Shown piece by piece: positions 22,095 to 33,490 of a DNA stretch of 64,000 bases. Source of the stretch: Shinisaurus crocodilurus. Lineage: Eukaryota > Chordata > Lepidosauria > Squamata > Shinisauridae. Position 1 is the first letter of the stretch, and each line of letters opens with the position of its first letter. The DNA lies in the NCBI GenBank assembly GCA_021292165.1, contig CM037878.1:256357921-256421920 (forward strand), written 5' to 3'. Under the pieces are notes generated by a model, which saw only the letters and a list, made by a program, of their open reading frames with translations, ran no database searches and had not been told where the DNA came from. A program made the position numbers and the translations under genes.

Positions 22095-22206
22095 CATCCA
22101 CACAATTTGGCATTGCTCAGAAACAGTAACTCTGAGGTCTCCTCTGAGTGTTGCAAACTGTTCTTAGGAAGTTACTTCTCATGCGAAGATCAAATTGTGT
22201 GGACAC
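22095..22206. repeat. Foldback element
   Basis: CATCCACACAATTTGG at the left pairs with the complement of CAAATTGTGTGGACAC at the right; GTAACTCTGAGG and CCTCTGAGTGTTGC meet near the middle. About 110 bp, no coding capacity. Confidence 0.6.
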
Positions 22207-22230
22207 ATGGTAGCTGAACAGGTGTTTATA

Positions 22231-22480
22231 CAGCCATGCCTTGGATTGAGAGCATAATTCATTCCGGAAACGTGCTTGTAATCCAAAACACTCTTATATC
22301 AAAACAAAATCCCCCCCAAAAAAATTGTACAGAGGTTTTTCATTTAAGCCATACTACAGTACTTGTACTGCAAGACGTCGCCTGTATATCAAGTAAAAAA
22401 AAATTAAATAAATATTTAAAAAATTGTTTGTCTTGCAAAACACTATCAAACCAAGTTACTTGCAATCCAAGGTATTACTG
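22231..22480 (+). mobile_element. pogo/Tigger-like miniature element (CAGTAATACC family)
   Basis: CAGCCATGCCTTGGATTGAG to AATCCAAGGTATTACTG, with TA at 22229-22230 and 22481-22482. 250 bp, the same length as the inner copy at 52187-52436 and very similar to it. Confidence 0.85.
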
Positions 22481-22519
22481 TATAGAAATTTGACCGTATG
22501 AACTGGGGGCTTAGCAGAG

Positions 22520-22557
22520 ATTATGTAGAAACCTTATGTATAAGGTTTCTACATAAT
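22520..22557. repeat. Perfect 18-bp inverted repeat with 2-bp spacer
   Basis: ATTATGTAGAAACCTTAT and ATAAGGTTTCTACATAAT are exact complements separated by GT. Confidence 0.95.
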
Positions 22558-22644
22558 TTATATTATAACTACTCCTTTGACAACTTTAGAATGCTTCCTG
22601 TTAGTAAGTTTTCATATTATCTTTCCACATTTCTTTTTTTTCCC

Positions 22645-23120
22645 ATGTAATTTTTTTTTATTATTTTGAATTTTAAAATCCATAAAAACAAAATACCAAG
22701 AACAAGACAAAACCAAAACCAAAAAAGCATACACTACAGAAACAAAACAACATTGAACTAAAAAGTACTTCCGATTTCTCCACAACCAAGTATAAGTAAC
22801 ATAAGATATTCTATATAATAATTATAAAGAAATTGCTTCCTTTTTCCCCTTAAACAAACAAACAAAAAACAAACAAAAGATTTCCCCCCCTCTCTTATTC
22901 ATCAACCTCACAAGTTCACAAAACCTTGAAACCTTACAGCATTTTACTCCTAAACACATATAATAATCCTTCTAGTTAAACAATATTCATTATTTCTATT
23001 GATGTTTAATAAAAAATCTCTATCTTCTTTCCCTCTATTTATAAACAGACAACCTAGCTTTTATTTTATTTTATTTTTAAAATAGTTTCACATTTCCACA
23101 TTACTTCACATCTCAAATTC
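22645..23120 (-). mobile_element. Probable L1-type 3' region
   Basis: Plus strand begins with a T-run at about 22651, then ATTATTTTGAATTTTAAAAT and a long A/C-rich stretch. On the minus strand this is a T/G-rich 3' UTR ending in AATAAAAAAAAA. No target duplication was located, and the 5' limit is a guess. Confidence 0.4.
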
Positions 23121-23309
23121 TATTCCATATTTAGTTGGTTCCTTTCCATTGGTTATTCTCTATGCTATGTTTCATCTAGACTCAATACATTTTTACCAAT
23201 AATCAACCACCTCAAACTGGAGAAGTTCTCAAAGGGGTTCCTCTCACCCGTGATCTTTGTGATCTTTCCACATTTCTCAGTTCCAACTTCCAAGTCTTTT
23301 CTCAGTTCC

Positions 23310-23440
23310 AAGTCAGTATCTGATGAAGTGGGTTGTTGCCTGCAAAATTTATGCCACATTACAATAAAAACTTCTAAAAGGTTGGTTTCAATGTGCCATT
23401 GAACACATATCTTTCTCTTCAATATATATATATCTTTAAC
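23310..23440 (+). mobile_element. LINE-type 3' end (GATGAAGTG family)
   Basis: ATCTGATGAAGTGGGTTGTT, then TTTATGCCACATTACAATAA. This is the conserved vertebrate motif of the same kind as 8196 and 16905. The AT microsatellite at about 23422-23433 lies downstream. Confidence 0.45.
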
Positions 23441-23695
23441 CAAAATAACAAACAACCTGTGGGTGTTTAAATCAGTGGCAATGAATACAGCAGCAGCATA
23501 CAGTCTGGTGCTGAACTTGAGGAGCCTTCAGCAATAGCCTGCGACGACATGGTCCCTTACACTTTAGGACCACGCGCATAAACCCTTCTCAGGCTAAGCA
23601 TCAACACTTAAAAACCTGAAGGGAGGGTCAAATGAAACCTTTCCCCTACTAATGAGAGAAAAAATTAATTCTGGTTATTAAGGATCTATTTTTAA

Positions 23696-24393
23696 TGTAA
23701 TTTTAAAAAACTAAAAGATGAAGTTAAAAATCAAATAGAGGATTATAAAAAATTGGGATTATCGTGGTTTGGTAGACCCCAGTGAGATTAAATAGAATAG
23801 ATAATAAATGTTCTCCAATGTGTTGGCGAGGATGTCAGGAATTGGGTACATATGCTCATATGTGGTGGAGTTGTAAAAATGTAATGGATTTTTGGAAAAT
23901 GATTTTTGAGGAAATATCAGAAATTGTTGGAGTTGATTTAGAGGTATGCCCTAAACTAGCTTTGCTAACAATAACGGAAAAGGTGATCGGTTCACAAAAT
24001 GTTAAAGAATTAATCATAAATTTGTTAACAGCAGGTAGACTAATGATAGCAAGGAAATGGAAAATCCAGCAAGTTTTCACTATTACTGAATGGTATAAGG
24101 AAGTATGGGATATGGCTTTGAATGATATGTTGACTTGTAATATTAAATGCAAAAGGGGTCAATTAAAGAAAAATAATTTTAAGGATATTTGGGGTTTATT
24201 TTTGGAATATGTGTTTAAAAGGGGGAAAGGGAGTTTACCCTGTCAAGATATATTGTATTTTTGGAATAATGAACAATTATAGAGTTATTGGATTGTTTGG
24301 TCCCATGGTGATGGGAGCACAATATTAGTTATGTGTGTATGTTATTTTCTTTGTATTGTTTTAAAAAAAAAAGAATTAAAAAAAAAAAAAAAA
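23696..24393 (+). mobile_element. 5'-truncated L1 insertion with 16-bp target duplication
   Basis: AAGGATCTATTTTTAA occurs exactly at 23680-23695 and 24394-24409, bracketing an L1 3' end with a poly(A) tail. The signature is that of target-primed reverse transcription. The body carries the end of ORF2 and a short 3' UTR. Confidence 0.92.
23782..24282 (+). pseudogene. L1 ORF2 C-terminal fragment
   Basis: About 166 codons are open. The motif CWRGCQELGTYAHMWWSC followed by FWK is the L1 ORF2 C-terminal cysteine/histidine segment. The protein would lack the endonuclease and reverse transcriptase, and the frame upstream (about 23711-23779) holds a stop (after GRPQ) and looks to have a small deletion. 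Dead on arrival: the insertion is 5' truncated. The frame is still open, suggesting a fairly recent insertion. Confidence 0.85.
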
Positions 24394-24440
24394 AAGGATC
24401 TATTTTTAAATTTATGATGCTGTGGGTACAAAGGTGTGTG

Positions 24441-24903
24441 TGTAGATTTAAAAGTAAAGCAGGTTAATAATGCCAAGCTGACATGTAGGATTTGGGTAGC
24501 AAACAAAATAAAAATAAGTTTATTTTAATTATCAAAATCTTAGTTCCAGAAAATAAACCTGCCTACACCACACACTTTATAATTAACCTAAGTCCCTATA
24601 ACTCCAAATACTCTCACTCCTCATACAATCACTGATTCCTCTTAAAACTCCTGACAAGACACAAATAACCCACCTAGCCTAACTCCCAAACTCTCTAACA
24701 CTCCCAACACACTACAACCAACCCACCAACTCCCTTAACTCACATAAAACTAACTCTGACATCACTCAAACACTCCTTATATACTCCTCCCCCCACCCTT
24801 TCTAAGACATCACAAACCACACCCACTCAGTTCAGCATTCTATACTCACTAAATATACTAAACAGACATACACCAGGGAACTGAATTGTGGGGTTACGCC
24901 ACA
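24441..24903 (-). mobile_element. Candidate solo LTR, C-poor sense strand
   Basis: On the minus strand: starts TGTGGCGTAACCCC, has a TATA box (GGAGTATATAAGGAG, about 24775-24790) and AATAAAC near 24520, and can be closed at ...CTACA near 24441. About 300 bp downstream of the TATA box are almost free of C on the sense strand. No target duplication is clear, so the boundaries are provisional. Confidence 0.5.
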
Positions 24904-24929
24904 TAGCCCTTTTCAGAATTTCACCCACA

Positions 24930-25250
24930 TGCAATTAGAATTGCATGAGAGACAGAGAAGGGATGAGATGGTTGGCCCTGCCCCCCCCACTGTATCCATG
25001 TCACCCATCTGTGCAGCCCCCCCATACATTGGGGGCTGAATATCTGCAGTGGCACTACTCACGTGGCATTTCTGTGCAATTTAGAACCCAAGGAAATCAG
25101 GGTTCTAAATTGCACAGAAATGCTACACGAGTAGGGCAGGGGTCACCCACCCAGTGCATGGAGGCCTGCGTAGATCGGTAAAGAGGATGCAACGGAGAGG
25201 GGTGAGCAATGGGCTCATCCCTACTCTCCCCATCATGTGATTCTAATCCC
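24930..25250. repeat. Long foldback element with 35-bp-arm central hairpin
   Basis: The outer ends (AATTAGAATTGCATGAGAG / CATCATGTGATTCTAATCCC) pair imperfectly. The core is a strong hairpin: arms 25055-25089 and 25100-25134 pair at 33 of 35 sites around a 10-base loop. No coding capacity. Confidence 0.8.
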
Positions 25251-27109
25251 AGGACTTTTGAATGGGGCTAATGTGTAATTGACTACTTGGGGTTTGCAAG
25301 TGGTACAAAGCATGTACTTCCTTCCACCTGTGAAATGCTTGAGGATATTTTCTGGCCCACACACTACTACTATCCACCAAGTGGCTGATTGCCTCCACTC
25401 CTCCAAATGTGAAAAGGTTCCTTTGCTTTTCCACTTTAACTTGGGGTGGGCGGCTTTAAAAAAGAAAACATGTTCAGTGACTTATTGCTCAAACTTCCAA
25501 AGCCCTAGTAAAGACCTCTTTGTATCTCTGCTTACTTTGATTAACTACTTTATTCTGAACCCCTTGGTTTCCTGTAGTAGTTTGTCTCTCATCTTCAGTG
25601 TCGGACAAGGGGCAACCCTCCTTCTGCATGTGAACAAGAGACAGACCAAAAACTTTTACATCCTGCTTCTCCACTGTTTCCTTGGCCTGCTGCACTGTAA
25701 AGATTGTGTGTTATGCAAACATTCCTTCAAAAAAATAAAAATAAAACCATGACATCTAGTGGTCCTGCTGTCTGTTCTGTCTCTTGTGGAAGCTCTGATC
25801 TTCTTGGCTTGATTCATGTTAGCTGGCTGGCTTTCCTATTGGGATTGTCTTTCAAGTACCGACACACACACCCCATGGGTAAAGCAGTGCCCAGCTCATA
25901 TCATGGGGGTGTTTTAAAACCTTTTAAGTTATTTCATAAATACTGCCTTGTAATCTCCTCATTAACTTTAATGTCCTGATTGAGTGAATTTCTATAGCCA
26001 TTTAAGGATGCTGTTATAAAACAAGAAGAAGAATAAATGAATGAATGGCTTTTTGGGGGAGAATTATCTGGAAGTTACACCTGTGCTGGTCTACAGGTAT
26101 CATCAGCATGGAAGATGACCGGGGTTATGTTGGGTGACAAATACTAAAACTATTCCATTTAGCATAACATTATATCTGGACAAGAGATTAGCACAGTTTA
26201 CAGTCTTGCAAAAAAAGAAAAGAAAAGAAATACAGAATAAAATTTACAGAATAATACAGGGAAAGCTTTATTTTTTATTGCTTTAAGTGTGACATTTTCA
26301 GATATTTGGGATTTGGAGGGGGGGAATCATGATATTTTTTTTTTGAAGCTGTCATATGCTGCAGAACTTCTTAATTTATTTCCTATGTTTTGTTTGGTGG
26401 TTTGTTTTGCTTATGGATTTCTTTTTTAAAATCCAGCCAGCCAGTTGCTGGATCTTCAATTCTCCCGCGTCTGTGTTTCTTCTTTGCAACACTATTTCCT
26501 GCTTTTCACAGATAAACACCTCACACCTAGGAGACAGGAGCTTCTAATTAGTATTAAAACCTGAAGTTTTTCCATCCTGCTTTGAAGCATTCCAGGGTCC
26601 CTTTTTGTGAATAATAATTTCCTCAATTTCACATTATACAACATTCAATCAAAATTTGGTCTGGAACGTGCTCTCCTGAAACAGAATCCATTTACTCCTC
26701 TTCCCTGGAAACGAGAGAGAGAGATTGGTGGAAACGAGGGCAAGCACACGATCCTGCGCAAGTTCCATTGAAATGAACAGAAAGTACCACCACCAAAAAA
26801 AAAAAAAAAAAAGCCCATACACTGTATGGTCAGGCTTGCCAGAGTGGCTAAACCTGTTAGCCATGTACAACACAGATCCCCATACTGGTTCTGGCTTTCT
26901 AAAGGCCAAACAAGCTGTGATGCTAACACATATTTATCAACGACATGAGAGTTGCTGTTGTTGTTGTTTTTAAAAATAATAGCAGATGTGTGTGTGTGTT
27001 TGGGGGTGACTTGACTTTTATTGGGACCATAGCCCAGGGGGCGGGGGATAGGAGGTTTAACCCTTTCCTTCTCCTCTTCAATCCAAATGTAAATACCCCC
27101 CTACACACC
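25251..27109. other. No gene; several simple tracts and one diverged MITE piece
   Basis: Contains poly-A near 26795-26812, (TTG)n near 26953 and (GT)n near 26990. A piece at about 27018-27075 (TTGGGACCATAGCCCAGGGG-like) resembles the element at 46079. The open frame 25279-25752 (157 codons) has no recognisable domain and I do not call it a gene. Confidence 0.4.
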
Positions 27110-27388
27110 GGGCCGGCTCTACCATTAGGCAGAGTGCGGTGGCTACCTCAGGCAGCAGATACTGGGTGGGAGGCAGCATCAGTGTGTTGGAGGAGAGGGC
27201 TGTGTGCCACATAGCTTGTCCCTGCACCCACTAAGCTAGCCTGCTGCCTTATTTGTAGTGGAAGACGCTGTCCCATCACTAGAGCTGAAGAAAGATTCAG
27301 CTGCCAGTCCAGTCAGTTTTTGTACATGGAATGGGAATAGACACCATCTTGTTCTTCAGATGGCAAAATGGCTTGTGCCAAGGCTGCC
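27110..27388 (+). mobile_element. hAT element (GGCCGGCTC family)
   Basis: Begins CGGGCCGGCTCTACCATTAG and continues AGTGCGGTGGCTACCTCAGG. It ends near AATGGCTTGTGCCAAGGCTG. Related to fragments at 11150-11290 and 40755-41110. Terminal repeats are decayed. Confidence 0.6.
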
Positions 27389-27479
27389 CTCCCACTCCCC
27401 AGGTGCTATTAGCTTCAGAAGGGAAGCTCCGATCGGTGAAGGGCTGAAGCTGAGATCAGAAGGATCTTTTCTCTTCTCT

Positions 27480-27785
27480 TTGTTCCATCTAGAGTGGACA
27501 CACATCTCAGTGGGATGAGAAAGAAGGCCTTCTCAGTGGCTGCACCAGTGGTTGTCTGCCTCTCTCGCTGTTTTCTTTTGTCAGTTGCTGATGGCCATTT
27601 TATTGCAGCAGGCTTTTTGTTGTGTGTGGAAGATTTTTTAATGTTTTGACCCCATCTCTTTAGTTGACTCTTTCTTCTATGGTTGTTTATATGACATGGT
27701 AATTTTTAAATGTTGTAAGCCACTCTGAGTTGTGCTATTGCACCCAAAGGGTGGGATATAAATATTTTTAATAAAGAAATAAAAT
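27480..27785 (+). mobile_element. L2-like LINE 3' end
   Basis: GAGAAAGAAGGCCTTCTCAG, then GTAAGCCACTCTGAGTTGTG and GGGTGGGATATAAATATTTT with AATAAAGAAATAAAA. Strong 5' truncation. Confidence 0.7.
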
Positions 27786-29329
27786 CTGAAAAAGCAGAGT
27801 GATGATGGAAGGAATGGAGTACTTGAAGTAATGGAGCACTTGAAGAGCAAGCCTTTTCATCAATCAAGAGCAGATGCATATTGAAATAGCAGCTTTATGT
27901 CTACTTCTAGTTAGTTTAGACTGGGTTCTGATTATGCCAAGCAGCACAAAGAACAATCTTTTATTCAAGCATCATACAAATGCCTCCTCCTCATGCCCGT
28001 CTTTCCTATGGCTACAGTATTTGTCTGGGTATGCCTTTATGATATACATATTGGTGTTGATTTTGTCATGGAAAATTAATTGCTATATTTGCATTATCCA
28101 TTGAGTATTCTGCTCAAATGTTTAACTCCATAATAACGATTGTATTGCAATTAAGGATGATAAACATTTCCTTCAACTCCACATAATCAATATTCATACA
28201 CTTGTTTAAATAGCCATTCTCCAATTGAGACTGACCAGTGGCCTCTTTTGGCAATTAAATAAACATTTATTTTATAGAACATATATGCTATGTGGGATTC
28301 CACACACACACCCTTCCCCATATTATAACTAGAGGTGGACATTTCCTTAGGAGATAGGAGTCTTAATTCTAAATGTTTATGTAATGTATCAACAGACTTG
28401 AGGATATTTTTTTTCAAGGATGACACTGGACATGGCAACTACTAATGAATTTAAATTCATCAATAATATAGATTATCACATCCAGAGTCTCTCTTGGAAC
28501 AATAAAGAACAAGAAGTCTCAAAGGACTGTTTTACACATTATGGACAACAAATGGAGGTCATGTTAAATCACTCCAGGGTTCCCACGTGGTGAGCGGTAG
28601 GTGAAAAGCAGTTGGTTCTGGTTGTTTTATACAAATTCATATTTAATGCTACATTATGTTTTCATTTACAAAACTTTCCTCAGTGTTTTGGAATCCTTGA
28701 CTGATTATCCAGCTTCCCCATTGCAGCTATCCACATGCACGGAACGATGTGGTGAAGACCCTTTCCTCTACCTCATTCCCTTCTTTAGGAACCCAGGAGC
28801 AGTTGCAGCAAGTCCCACTTCTCATTCCTCGCAGCACACACATCCAATAATATGCCAAGGGGGCCTGGCAAAGTCACCACACACACCAGGACTATTGGCA
28901 TTGAGTAGGGCCAAGATGAAATGCCCCCATTTCACAGGTGGCCAATAGGGAGGTGATTTTCAGTTGAACAAAATCTGGGGGTGGGAGACAAAACTCACCA
29001 CCCATCTCTAGCGTTCCTTCTGGCAGCTGCCATTGTTTTGCGCCCCACCCCTGAAATTCAGTTCTCTGCCTCGGGAATTTTCAAAGGGTGTTCGCATCCA
29101 CTTCACCCCCACCCAAAAATTCTGAGTTAGCATATGAGAACTTCCAGGTCTCCACTACTTTTGGGTGGGTAGGCCACAGTGGGGGCCTGATTCCTGGTCA
29201 ACATGAGCCCAGTACTTCTGAGAAGCAGGTCTGTGGAAGCCTCCTTCACCCTCCAAATAATGCCTCTGTGTACTTACAAGGGATGTGTGACAAATTTAAT
29301 CTGTCAAGATATTTTTATGGATTTACCTA
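27786..29329. other. No gene recognised
   Basis: About 1.5 kb. The (CA)n near 28301 and scattered A/T-rich stretches are the only features. No recognised exon. Confidence 0.4.
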
Positions 29330-29610
29330 GTTCACATATCTGCAGCACCTGAACACGGACCCGAACACAATTTGCAGTCAGAAATCTATACATTTCCAAG
29401 CTTGCGATGCATTTCGCAAAACAAAACAAAATGTGTTGTACAACATGCATACATTTGAAAAATGTGCAAAGTGAAATGCATACACTTCCAAAATGCACAC
29501 AAACACACATTAGTCAATGGGTTCATGTGTCTGAAAGAGTGTATGCTTAAAAATGCGTATAATGTGTACATTAATGTATACATCAGTGCATGACAATCTC
29601 AGTGAGACCA
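29330..29610. mobile_element. hAT-like miniature element, ends lost
   Basis: The interior shows the characteristic repeated GTGCAAA/AAATGCATACA words (e.g. GAAATGCATACACTTCC), as in 14199-14638. Termini cannot be placed. Confidence 0.45.
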
Positions 29611-29749
29611 AGATAGACAGATCCATCCATCATTATTGTTTACCAACATCTCTTCTCCCTCTTCTTCGTTTTACCCACACTGACTCTGCCATCTGTGCCC
29701 TAGTTAGTTATTGCATGTACGAGTATATTATTGCCCCAAGGAACACTGG

Positions 29750-29905
29750 AAGTTGACTTATACCAAGCCCATCAGTCCATCTAGCTCAGCATTGTCTTCA
29801 CTGACTGGCACATCTCTTCAGAGTTTCAGAAGTCACTAAGGATTAAAAATGGAACCTTTTGCATGTAATGTTGTACCATTGAGCTACAGCCTTTCCCTTA
29901 GGAGG
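29750..29905 (-). mobile_element. tRNA-Ala-like SINE with CR1-type tail
   Basis: Minus strand: GGCTGTAGCTCAATGGTAC (A box region), GCATGCAAAAGGTTCC-like segment, then AATGCTGAGCTAGATGGACT and TGGTATAAGTCAACTTCC. Same family as the fragments at 18736, 20535 and the split copy at 43137-44215. Confidence 0.75.
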
Positions 29906-30310
29906 GACAATTCTCAAATCTGTGCAGCAAATCTCTAAACTGAAGTGTCTTCTTCCAGATACATTGCGTTAAAGGATGGCTTTCTATATAATGAGAAAAA
30001 CAATTTGATCATTTCTCAGATATGATTATTTGTACTCTCTGTCTACCAAACATAGGCATTTCAGTTTCACCTGATGAGAATAAACTGCTCTAGTCTGCCC
30101 AGTGATCATCAAAATTTACACGGAGAGATCCACCATGGGCATTTGATTTTTGTGTTTGCTACTTTGTTTTGTGAGGGTGGGGGTGGGCCAAGGCAGAGTG
30201 AAGCAGAAAGGAGCAACGCTGCAAAGAAGAGAAGACAACATTCTCCTACATTTCCATAATTAACCCCACAAACTGTCATAGGTGCTATTCATAAGAAAGA
30301 ACCTAAATGG
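29906..30310. other. No gene recognised
   Basis: Unrecognised 400 bp. The 30303-30310 octamer is the left target duplication of the next element. Confidence 0.45.
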
Positions 30311-30453
30311 CAGGGGTGGGAAACCTATGGGTCTCCAGGTGTTGGATTACAACTCCCATCATCCCTGACCACTGGCAATGCTAGTTAATGCTGATGGGAG
30401 TTGGAGACTAACAGCATCTGGAGGGTGAGGAACTGAACAGTTTCCCATCCCTA
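30311..30453. mobile_element. 143-bp hAT miniature element with 8-bp duplication
   Basis: CAGGGGTGGGAAACC and GTTTCCCATCCCTA are complementary ends. CTAAATGG (30303-30310) and CTATATGG (30454-30461) match at 7 of 8. The middle is palindromic (CAACTCCCATCATCCCTGAC / GATGGGAGTTGG). Confidence 0.88.
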
Positions 30454-30461
30454 CTATATGG

Positions 30462-31450
30462 GATATGGGTTGCCAATGGTTTTCCAGACTCAATTCAAAG
30501 TGTTGGTTTTAACCTTTAAAGCACTAAGGGCGCAATCCTATGTCCCCCCGACCTTGTCTGGGGGGACATAGGATTTGGCCTGGAAGGTGCTGTGACCTCA
30601 GAAATCTTTTCTGAGGTTGCAGTGCCATGGACCACCTGCCCGCCCCCACCTCATAGCCAGTGAGGCTTTTTCCATGCCAGAAGGGACAGTCTTCCGTCTT
30701 CAGTTCCCCTGTGTGGTGTGGGGTGTTCCTGGAGGTGGTGAGGGGAGGAAGGAGGCTCCAATGGATTCCGAGGAATCCAGGTGGTACCTCAGCCTCTCCT
30801 CCTTGCAAGGAGAGGAAAAACATCTGGACAGCCAAAATCAGCCATCTATATGTTTTTGAGGGTGAGCGGAGCGTGGCAGATATCTTATCCGCCATAGTCC
30901 TCCTGCCCTGCATAGGATGTGCGCAATCCTCCAGGTTTGGAGGGTTGCAGGTACCCTCATAGGATTGTGTTGTAAATGTTTCAGGGCCTGGTTATCTAAG
31001 AAAACACCTGTCTCAGATCATTATGAAGCTGTCCAGTTATTAAGATCTGTAGGCGTGGCTGTTCTGAGGATGTTAGGATCTGCAGGCGATGATCTTCTGA
31101 AGGTACCACCAGCCACAATGACCCTTTTGACAAGCACACATCACAGGGCTTTCTCCTCTGTCACTTGTGAAATGCATTCCCCCCCCAGCACTATGATCAG
31201 ACTCTCTCTGCCTTTAGAAAAGGTGTAAGATGCATCTTTTTTAACTGGATCTTTTAAATTGTTTTGATTTTGTTTGTTTTTAGCAGTGGTGCTGTTTTTA
31301 ATGTTTCTAACAATGTCTCATTGTTATTTTTTAAACGTTTTTATGATGTTGTCTTTCTTGTTTTTGATGTGCTGTACATTGCCTTGGTGTTGTTGTTGTT
31401 GTTGTTTTACCAAAAAGAGGTATAAAAAATACTAAAAAATTAAAATTAAA
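30462..31450 (+). mobile_element. L2 LINE 3' region, interrupted by a Harbinger element
   Basis: GTGTTGGTTTTAACCTTTAA before the insertion and CAGGGCCTGGTTATCTAAG after it are consecutive parts of the L2 C-terminal coding region. The 3' UTR ends near AGAGGTATAAAAAATAC. (TTG)n lies at about 31388-31406, with a poly-A run at 31469-31485. Confidence 0.72.
30528..30972. mobile_element. Harbinger-like miniature element nested in L2
   Basis: Left end GGGCGCAATCCTATG and right end CATAGGATTGTGTTG pair, flanked by TAA at 30525-30527 and 30973-30975. The L2 host reads continuously when it is removed. An additional small palindrome (ATGTCCCCCC...GGGGGGACAT) lies near the left end. Confidence 0.8.
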
Positions 31451-31689
31451 AGGCATTCCCTGTATAGGTTAAAAAAAAAAAAAAAAGCAAAACATGCAAA
31501 ATGTACAGTGCAACAAAGAGATGCAAGGCCTGGTTGTAAGAATGAAAAAGCATAAATGATACTGAATTTTGGTGGTAAATTAAACATGTTTAATTGGCAA
31601 GATTTGTAGAAATATGTGGAGTTTAAATCAATGGGAAACTTGATTTAAATCAACCCACCCAGTTCCCCTCCCTATTAGCTGGTCTGCAT

Positions 31690-32780
31690 GAGTAGTTGGC
31701 TTCGTGCTTATGGTGGGAGACAAGAGGCAGGACGCCGCTTGGCGAAATGCAACTGTTCCTGGTTGGTTCAGCTGGCAATTGTCCTTTTCATTGTTTTGCT
31801 TGCAAATAATCTTTTTGGCAATTGCATTGTTTGTTGTTTTGTAATGATCTGTGTGTGGCTGGGGGAACTTTTTTTGTTCCTTTTGAAAAATCTGCTGGTA
31901 GTTGCATGGGTGAGCTTTTTTCTTTCTTTCTTTCCCTTTGATTCCCCCCCCCCCCTGCATGATTTCTATGCCATGAAATCCTTTTTTAAAAATCTGTTGT
32001 TGGTTGCCTAGCAATGTCATGGCTGGTGGTTAGTTTCCGTGCTGTGACTGGAACAATGGGGAAAAGAGGCTTGGTAGTGATCTGTGTGTGGTTCTGGGGT
32101 GTGTGTGTGCATTTGTTTGCTGTGTCACCGGGTGAGTATGGGGTGTGTGGATTTCTACCTGGAGAGGGGGGTTCCCTTCCACTCCCGCTCCCATCTGCAC
32201 AGTCATGAGCTTAAAGTCACTTGATTCATTTCCTTCTCTGTGCAATATTGTTGCTGGAAGAGGAAAATGTGACTCTAGAGGAGTGCTTTTGCTTGTGTGG
32301 ATGAGGATGAGGATGTGCAAAGAGGTGGATTTTGGATGCTTTCAGAACTTGCTGCCCATGCTTACTCCTGAGTAATCCAGTCCTTCTTACGTATGAGTTT
32401 ACATGCATCAGCTGGATTTTTGTACTGCACTGCTTCTTACTGTTACTTTTGAGTGGACATCTTACTTTTGAGTTTTGGGGGACATGCAAAGGAGTAGAGT
32501 TTGGATGCTCTGCAAAATTGCTGCTGGGTTCCAAATGGTGTTTCCCTGTGTGCTTCTGAGGAGGAGATGATTTTGTGTGGCTGCGGGGATTTCCCCCACT
32601 GTTTTGCACTCATGATCTTAAAATCAATTGATTCTCTGTGCAATGGGAGTTGTTGTTGTGTGTGCACCTATTGCCGGAACAGGATAGTGTGGGCCCAAGG
32701 GAGTGATTTTGTGTAACTCTGTGGATCTCCCCTCCTCCACTTTGCACTCGTGGTCTTAACGTTTATGTGCCTGAGTTTCC
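31690..32780. repeat. Diverged internal repeats of unknown family
   Basis: Blocks such as GCACTCATGATCTTAAAATC recur in variant form near 32200, 32608 and 32746. GAGTAGAGTTTGGATGCTCT recurs near 32322 and 32487, and AGTGATTTTGTGTAACTCTG near 32275, 32568 and 32702. The plus strand is T/G-rich. No coding homology recognised. Confidence 0.55.
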
Positions 32781-32904
32781 CTTTTCTGTGGTATGAGCTG
32801 CAGGGGATTCAAAAGACTGTTCTGCCTCTGGTGACCCTGCTCTCTGCCCCACCAGTCCCAGTGGGCACCAGCCACCACTGATCACATACCTTCCCGGGGT
32901 CAAA

Positions 32905-32950
32905 GCATAGCTCAGTGGTAGCAAGTCTACCAAAGTGCATTATGCCACCG
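32905..32950 (+). repeat. tRNA-like SINE head fragment
   Basis: GCATAGCTCAGTGGTAGCA is an A-box-like match to the tRNA-Ala-like SINE head. A second tRNA-like scrap with B-box GGGTTCAAATCCC is at about 33210-33225. Neither folds as a complete tRNA. Confidence 0.45.
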
Positions 32951-33084
32951 CTTGGAGCAGTGCACAACTTAAATTTTTAAAGCAAAGGAAAACAACAACC
33001 CTCAGCTACCTTCTGAGCCGTAAGACTAAGTATCAGTACTATCCATGAGAATTTTGTTAGGTTATGTATATAAACTTAGCAAAA

Positions 33085-33490
33085 TTCATAAATCTCTTCA
33101 TATATGGAATGGAAGGAACTTGAGATTTTTAAAAAGCACATATGGGAAATAGCAAATCAGACAGAATTGTCCATCCAGGCAGAAGGTTGAATGCTTAGCT
33201 CTCAAAAGCCTGGGTTCAAATCCCTGTGTATTCAGCCATGTTTGTGGAGCTGAATTAGTGCTGCCGCCTCTTTTTTCCTGATGCTCTTCGTAACAGCTAC
33301 ATGGTGGGCAGGTACGGCATCGCCCTCTCCGGGCTGGGAATGGCTTTGTCTGTTCAACAATTTGGCCAGTGCAGATGACTGGGAATTTGCTTTGCTTTGT
33401 GCTTTTTGTGTTTGTTTGTTTTTTGATAAAATCTTACCAAAATGCACAAATTTCTTCACAAGTGGGACAGCAAGAACTGGAGATGGGAAA
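33085..33490. repeat. Pair of short diverged direct repeats
   Basis: AGCAAAATTCATAAATCTCT with TCATATATGGAATGGAAGG at about 33078-33120 and CCAAAATGCACAAATTTCTT with CACAAGTGGGACAGCAAG at about 33437-33475 are the same sequence after divergence. Confidence 0.5.

Noticed and set aside
25279..25752. A 157-codon gene with hydrophobic segments
   Set aside because: No recognisable domain, splice signals or conservation evidence; composition fits chance.
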